A stretch of 30,847 nt of DNA from contig BJOX01000004.1 of NCBI GenBank assembly GCA_009731375.1, forward strand, positions 1,368,037 through 1,398,883, written 5' to 3'. The notes below the pieces were generated by a model. It saw only the letters and a program-made list of their open reading frames with translations, was not told where the DNA came from and did no database searches. The DNA is from Paulinella micropora (Eukaryota > Cercozoa > Imbricatea > Euglyphida). Shown in pieces: positions 27,922-30,847 of the stretch (its first letter is position 1; each line of letters opens with the position of its first letter). The position numbers and the translations under genes were made by a program.

Positions 27922-28245
27922 GGGGGGGATTTGTTTGTGGAATGTCGCCAGGAGCTCAGTTGGTACCTGACCATGTTTAAGCACACAATGTCCAAGCCGT
28001 GGCTTTTTCTAAGCCACTCAATTTTCGATTTTATTACCGGGGACGTTTTGGAATTCTTATTACCGGCGACGCTCGAGTTCTAAAACCAGCAAAGTTTGAT
28101 CTTATAGTACTTAATCAGTTCTAGACTTACGATGATTTTGAAGAAATCCGGTGCTTGAAAGCCCTTACTAGGGCTTTCAAGACATTTTTAGGATTGTTAT
28201 CTCTCAAATATTGCTTCAAAAACATAAAGGTCAAAGTTAGCTTAT
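27922..28245 (+). other. Unique, increasingly AT-rich DNA with a perfect hairpin
   Basis: TTATTACCGG recurs 25 bp apart at about 28033 and 28058. At 28155-28182 CTTGAAAGCCCT and AGGGCTTTCAAG form a perfect 12-bp stem with a 4-nt loop. Its sequence resembles the centres of the fold-back elements (GAAAGCTCTTG / GCTTTCAAATG). TCTCAAATATTG nearby resembles the reverse of TATTTGAGATA in those elements. Confidence 0.5.
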
Positions 28246-28358
28246 TTTATAATAATAATGATAATAATAATAATAATAATAATATAGTATAATAATGATA
28301 ATAATAATGATAATAATAATAATAACAATAATAATAACAATAATAATAATAATAATAA
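28246..28358 (+). repeat. (TAA)n microsatellite
   Basis: About 110 bp of imperfect (TAA)n with GATAAT interruptions. It marks the change from CTAT-type to AT-rich repeats. Confidence 0.9.
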
Positions 28359-28841
28359 CACTTGGTCGTCCCAAACAATGTGCTGCGTTTAGACTCAATC
28401 ATCATCATCGCCATGCTGTATAATAAGTTATTATTCTGTCATCTAAATCAACTTACTGAGTCTGTAGGTAATTTAGTTAATAATTATTGCTTGGTATTAA
28501 TATATTCAAGTGTCAAACTCCGTTGTAATGTACTACTAATACCCGTTACTCCACCTAGACAATTTACCGGTAATTTGGATAGTCTTAGTCATAGGCAGGT
28601 TCATAGGCCGGACAGTTATTAATACCTTTATTACTGACAAGGACACTTTCTAGAGTATTCGCGAATCATAGTCTGGAATGCCTAGAATCAAATGAGTATT
28701 ACCATTCTGTAAAGGTCATAACATTATAAATTTGTGTGACCCAAAGTTATTACATATGTAAAGTCTTTTCTACGGTTATTCTTTACCCTTAGCGGGGTAG
28801 CTTCCCTAAACTCTGCGTTTGAGTGATAGATTACTTTGGTT
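28359..28841 (+). other. AT-rich unique DNA upstream of the gag-like frame
   Basis: No supported gene. It could hold the leader or long terminal repeat of the retroelement, but I find no second copy, no clear TG...CA ends and no tRNA-like primer site. Confidence 0.4.
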
Positions 28842-29417
28842 ATGAGCCTTGTCAAGGATGCAAGCGTGCCAAAGCACGTATTGAGTCAAGTGCCCATATT
28901 CGAGGGCAACGACCAAAGCTTTTGGCCTTGGTCAAGCAAGTTTCAGAAGCACATGCAGGTGATATCTGTCCACGTGGCAGAGATGGTATCTGTGGCATTA
29001 GCCGACCCAGCTAAAGCCAAAAGGGATTTTCCTTACGACGAAGCAAGGGCTAAGACGGCAGAAGACTTAGAAGAGCCCGACACGCCCATAAGTGATAGTG
29101 AGGAAGATGAAGAGTCAGACACCTCTCAGAGAGGAAGACAGAGACCCCAGACAAAGAAAGAAGATATCAAACAGCCAGAAGGTTGGGATAAAATGACAGC
29201 AGAACAAAAGAGAGAGTGGAAAGAGAAAGAAGCGAGGAAAAAGAAAAGACAAAGTATGAAACAACACACAAGAAGAAAAACAGCTATCCGCAAAGAGAAG
29301 AAATATTATGAAAGGATGAAAACTTTGCAGTTATGTCTGTCTGTGGCTTTTTCCACAGACAATGTATCTAATTTCCTGCGAACACAGAAGACAAAAGGAC
29401 ACATTGAAGAGTTGATA
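28842..29417 (+). CDS. Copia-like Gag, N-terminal part
   Basis: The ATG at 28842 opens MSLVKDASVPKHVLSQVPIF, then EGNDQSFWPWSSKFQKHMQV, which resembles the start of Copia-type Gag proteins (a short lead, P-x-F-x-G-x-N-x3-W-x2-W, then a helix). An acidic segment (PDTPISDSEEDEESD) and a long basic, coiled-coil-like segment (REWKEKEARKKKRQSMK) follow. The reading frame runs into a 273-bp transposon at 29418, so any protein would end with foreign residues at 29546. The frame resumes in register beyond the insertion (29693). Gag would form the particle of a retrotransposon; protease, integrase and reverse transcriptase are not visible. Base composition is A-rich compared with the B-box exons, which fits a mobile element. 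Confidence 0.5.
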
Positions 29418-29690
29418 TTGCTGTTGACATTCAAGACAACAAAAAAAATTGATTTTTCTGTTTTGGTTGGAATTTCAGTTTTGGTTGGAATTTCAGTTTT
29501 GGTTGGAATTTTGATTTTGGGTGAAAATTTGAATTTTTCAAATTAACTGCTATATTCGTCCACAAAATATCGTAAATTTTCGCGAAATGTTACCGTTAAA
29601 TTTGAAAATTTGAATTTTTGTCACAAAAATGAAAATCTGACACAAAAACTCAAAACTAATTTTTTTTGTTGTCTTGAATGTCAACAGCAA
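29418..29690 (+). mobile_element. 273-bp TA-flanked element inserted in the gag-like frame
   Basis: TA at 29416-29417 and 29691-29692 flanks perfect 33-bp inverted repeats that begin TTGCTGTTGACATTCAAGAC. Near the left end an 18-bp unit (GTTTTGGTTGGAATTTCA) is repeated about three times; the right half is AT-rich with GAAAATTTGAATTTTT repeated. No transposase. Perfect termini and an exact TA duplication indicate a recent insertion. The termini share the layout TT-R-CTGT-K-GACATTCAAG with the element at 26912. Confidence 0.88.
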
Positions 29691-29692
29691 TA

Positions 29693-29837
29693 GTAGTAAG
29701 AGATCCATGGGGAGGCATTTCCGGAGCAGGTAGGTACATGTTAGAGGAAGAGTTTGAGAGAACGAGACCAAGGGCAGGTCAGAGGTATGTAGACTGGCTA
29801 AATGAATTTCTCGCAAAGAAAATCCAGCTTGAAAGTT
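29693..29837 (+). pseudogene. Gag-like frame continued, running into a gap
   Basis: Beyond the insertion the same reading frame continues with VVRDPWGGISGAGRYMLEEE and RPRAGQRYVDWLNEFLAKK, resembling the Gag region where arginine and proline precede a V-x-x-hydrophobic helix (F-x-R-x-R-P-x-x-G-x-x-x-x-D-W/F). Ten N follow at 29838. The element is therefore split and incomplete. I describe the two parts separately and make no reconstruction. Confidence 0.48.
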
Positions 29838-29847
29838 NNNNNNNNNN

Positions 29848-30140
29848 CATATGTAGGTTCTCCCTAATAAAAGTGGTCGGTAGAATACGAAAAAATATTT
29901 AGAACGCTACATTAAGATTTAATAGATAAAAACGATACTAAGTTGTAGTATGAATATCCTTATTAATGTTTCGTGAAGGAATCATTAAAAAATATATAAA
30001 ATTGACTGCAAACGATGACTTCAAAGTTGCAGCAAACAAGTTGGAAAAAGAGTCCAGAAAAATTTGGTGAACGGTGGCACTATCACCATTAGAAACATTG
30101 GAATCAGCGTCGATCCGCTTGCCTAACGACAAGGATTTGA
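29848..30140 (+). other. AT-rich DNA between gag-like fragment and next candidate
   Basis: CCCTAATAAAAGTGG at 29864 contains a possible polyadenylation signal. Otherwise nothing is supported. Confidence 0.35.
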
Positions 30141-30568
30141 ATGAGCAAACGGGAGGTTGGTGAGGGAGAGCTGCCTCCTGAGCAGCCTCCCGAGGAGAGC
30201 GTTGAGATATTGCCACACCCATCCAAGGGAAAACACTGGATGGAGTGGTCTCTCCCAGCCCTGGAAAGCTGGCTGATTTCTCAGCGCGGCCAAAAGGCCT
30301 TGCCTCCAAGGTCCAATCTGAAAGATGCTGAGGTTGTTTTCGTTTTTGTTTCTCTCCTCTCGGTGTCTCATTGGTGTGGTGATAGGGCAAGACAATCAAA
30401 ACATGGAGAGAGCTCATTATTGCTGAGGTGTTGGAGCTGAAGGAGTTAGAGACAGAGAGCGTAGGGATAGGTGAAATAAGGAAGAGACCTAGAAATGCTC
30501 CAACACCTTGGCAGAAGGAAAAAGAAAAGAGAGAACCCAGGAAGAAAAAGATTGTGAAGCAAGAAGAG
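30141..30568 (+). CDS. Two-exon gene candidate, charged protein
   Basis: Exon 1 (30141-30332) begins at an ATG directly after an in-frame TGA and reads MSKREVGEGELPPEQPPEES on through GKHWMEWSLPALESWLIS. A 53-bp intron (30333-30385) with GTTGTT and GTGATAG would join in phase 0 to exon 2 (30386-30568), reading GKTIKTWRELIIAEVLELKE and ending RKKKIVKQEE at a GTAAAT donor. Both exons are multiples of three. The end is a Lys/Arg-rich tail. Exon 1 has good third-position bias, but a minus-strand frame of 218 codons (29938-30594) is open over the same DNA and cannot be excluded. No domain is recognised; it may belong to the retroelement. Confidence 0.4.
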
Positions 30569-30616
30569 GTAAATACACACATACATACATACATACATCA
30601 TGAGTCACGTGACAAA

Positions 30617-30624
30617 TAGTAATA

Positions 30625-30682
<58 letters not shown>

Positions 30683-30772
30683 CATAACAATAATATAACA
30701 ACACTGAAGAAGAAGAAGAAGAAGAACAACAACAACAACAACAACAATAATAATAATAATAATAATAATAAT
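30617..30772 (+). repeat. (TAA)n, (GAA)n and (CAA)n microsatellites
   Basis: About 155 bp of trinucleotide repeats separated by small interruptions. The final 75 bp of the window (30773-30847) show no feature. Confidence 0.9.
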
Positions 30773-30847
30773 AGTGCTTCTCTGTCAATGGCTGATGCAT
30801 TTCTGCACATGCGCCTCCATCGTCTCACCCGTGAGGGGAGTACGAAG

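Noticed and set aside
28362-28622. An 86-codon + strand frame
   Set aside because: It starts at a non-ATG codon in AT-rich DNA, with no domain, bias or splice support.

Overview
The window is eukaryotic nuclear DNA, assembled with nine runs of N, and most of it is simple sequence: (CTAT)n, (GTAT)n, (CT)n, (AG)n, (ATC)n, (CA)n, (TA)n and (GATA)n tracts. It holds short GC-rich coding islands bounded by AG acceptors and GT donors (often GTATGT), several families of fold-back transposons and, at the right end, AT-rich DNA with a retroelement. There are no operons, ribosome binding sites or CRISPR arrays. I cannot name the species. Spliceosomal introns, tandem B-box zinc fingers, poly-Ser exons and microsatellite-choked introns would suit a protist or alga with expanded introns, but this is a guess.

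The main object is a probable multi-exon gene (or two adjacent genes) on the + strand from about 0.7 to 26.56 kb. Reading outwards from splice signals gives exons whose phases agree over long stretches: five near-identical 45-nt phase-0 exons (746-1507); a 978-nt Ser-rich exon (2948-3925); a 58-nt exon (5002-5059); the two halves of a B-box zinc finger (6142-6212 and 10114-10177); and an acidic exon (11590-11632). A second B-box lies complete in one exon (24586-24800), is preceded by a phase-matched exon (24430-24477) and followed by one (25450-25530). A likely terminal exon has its stop at 26562-26564. The exons between 12.8 and 23 kb are weaker and some joins do not match in phase.

The most unusual feature is what happened to exon edges. 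Many exons occur as arrays of exon fragments embedded in a microsatellite that looks like an expansion of the neighbouring splice-site sequence. Between 6.2 and 9.8 kb the 3' end of the first B-box exon plus its GTATGT donor recurs about 15 times without a usable acceptor. Near 20.3-21.1 kb the 5' end of another exon plus its acceptor recurs four times. Near 25.3-26.1 kb one exon is split into repeated 5' halves and repeated 3' halves.

Dispersed repeats include a 547-bp unit in tandem pairs at both 0-0.7 kb and 16.3-17.4 kb; five copies of a ~210-bp fold-back element; two TA-flanked elements with related termini (26912-27119 and 29418-29690); a TA-flanked 168-bp element at 14422-14589 with a relative at 2600-2805; a 243-bp fold-back at 17728-17970; and minisatellites. 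From about 28 kb the microsatellite character ends. A Copia-like gag fragment (28842-29837) there is interrupted by one of the TA-flanked elements, followed by a small two-exon gene candidate (30141-30568).
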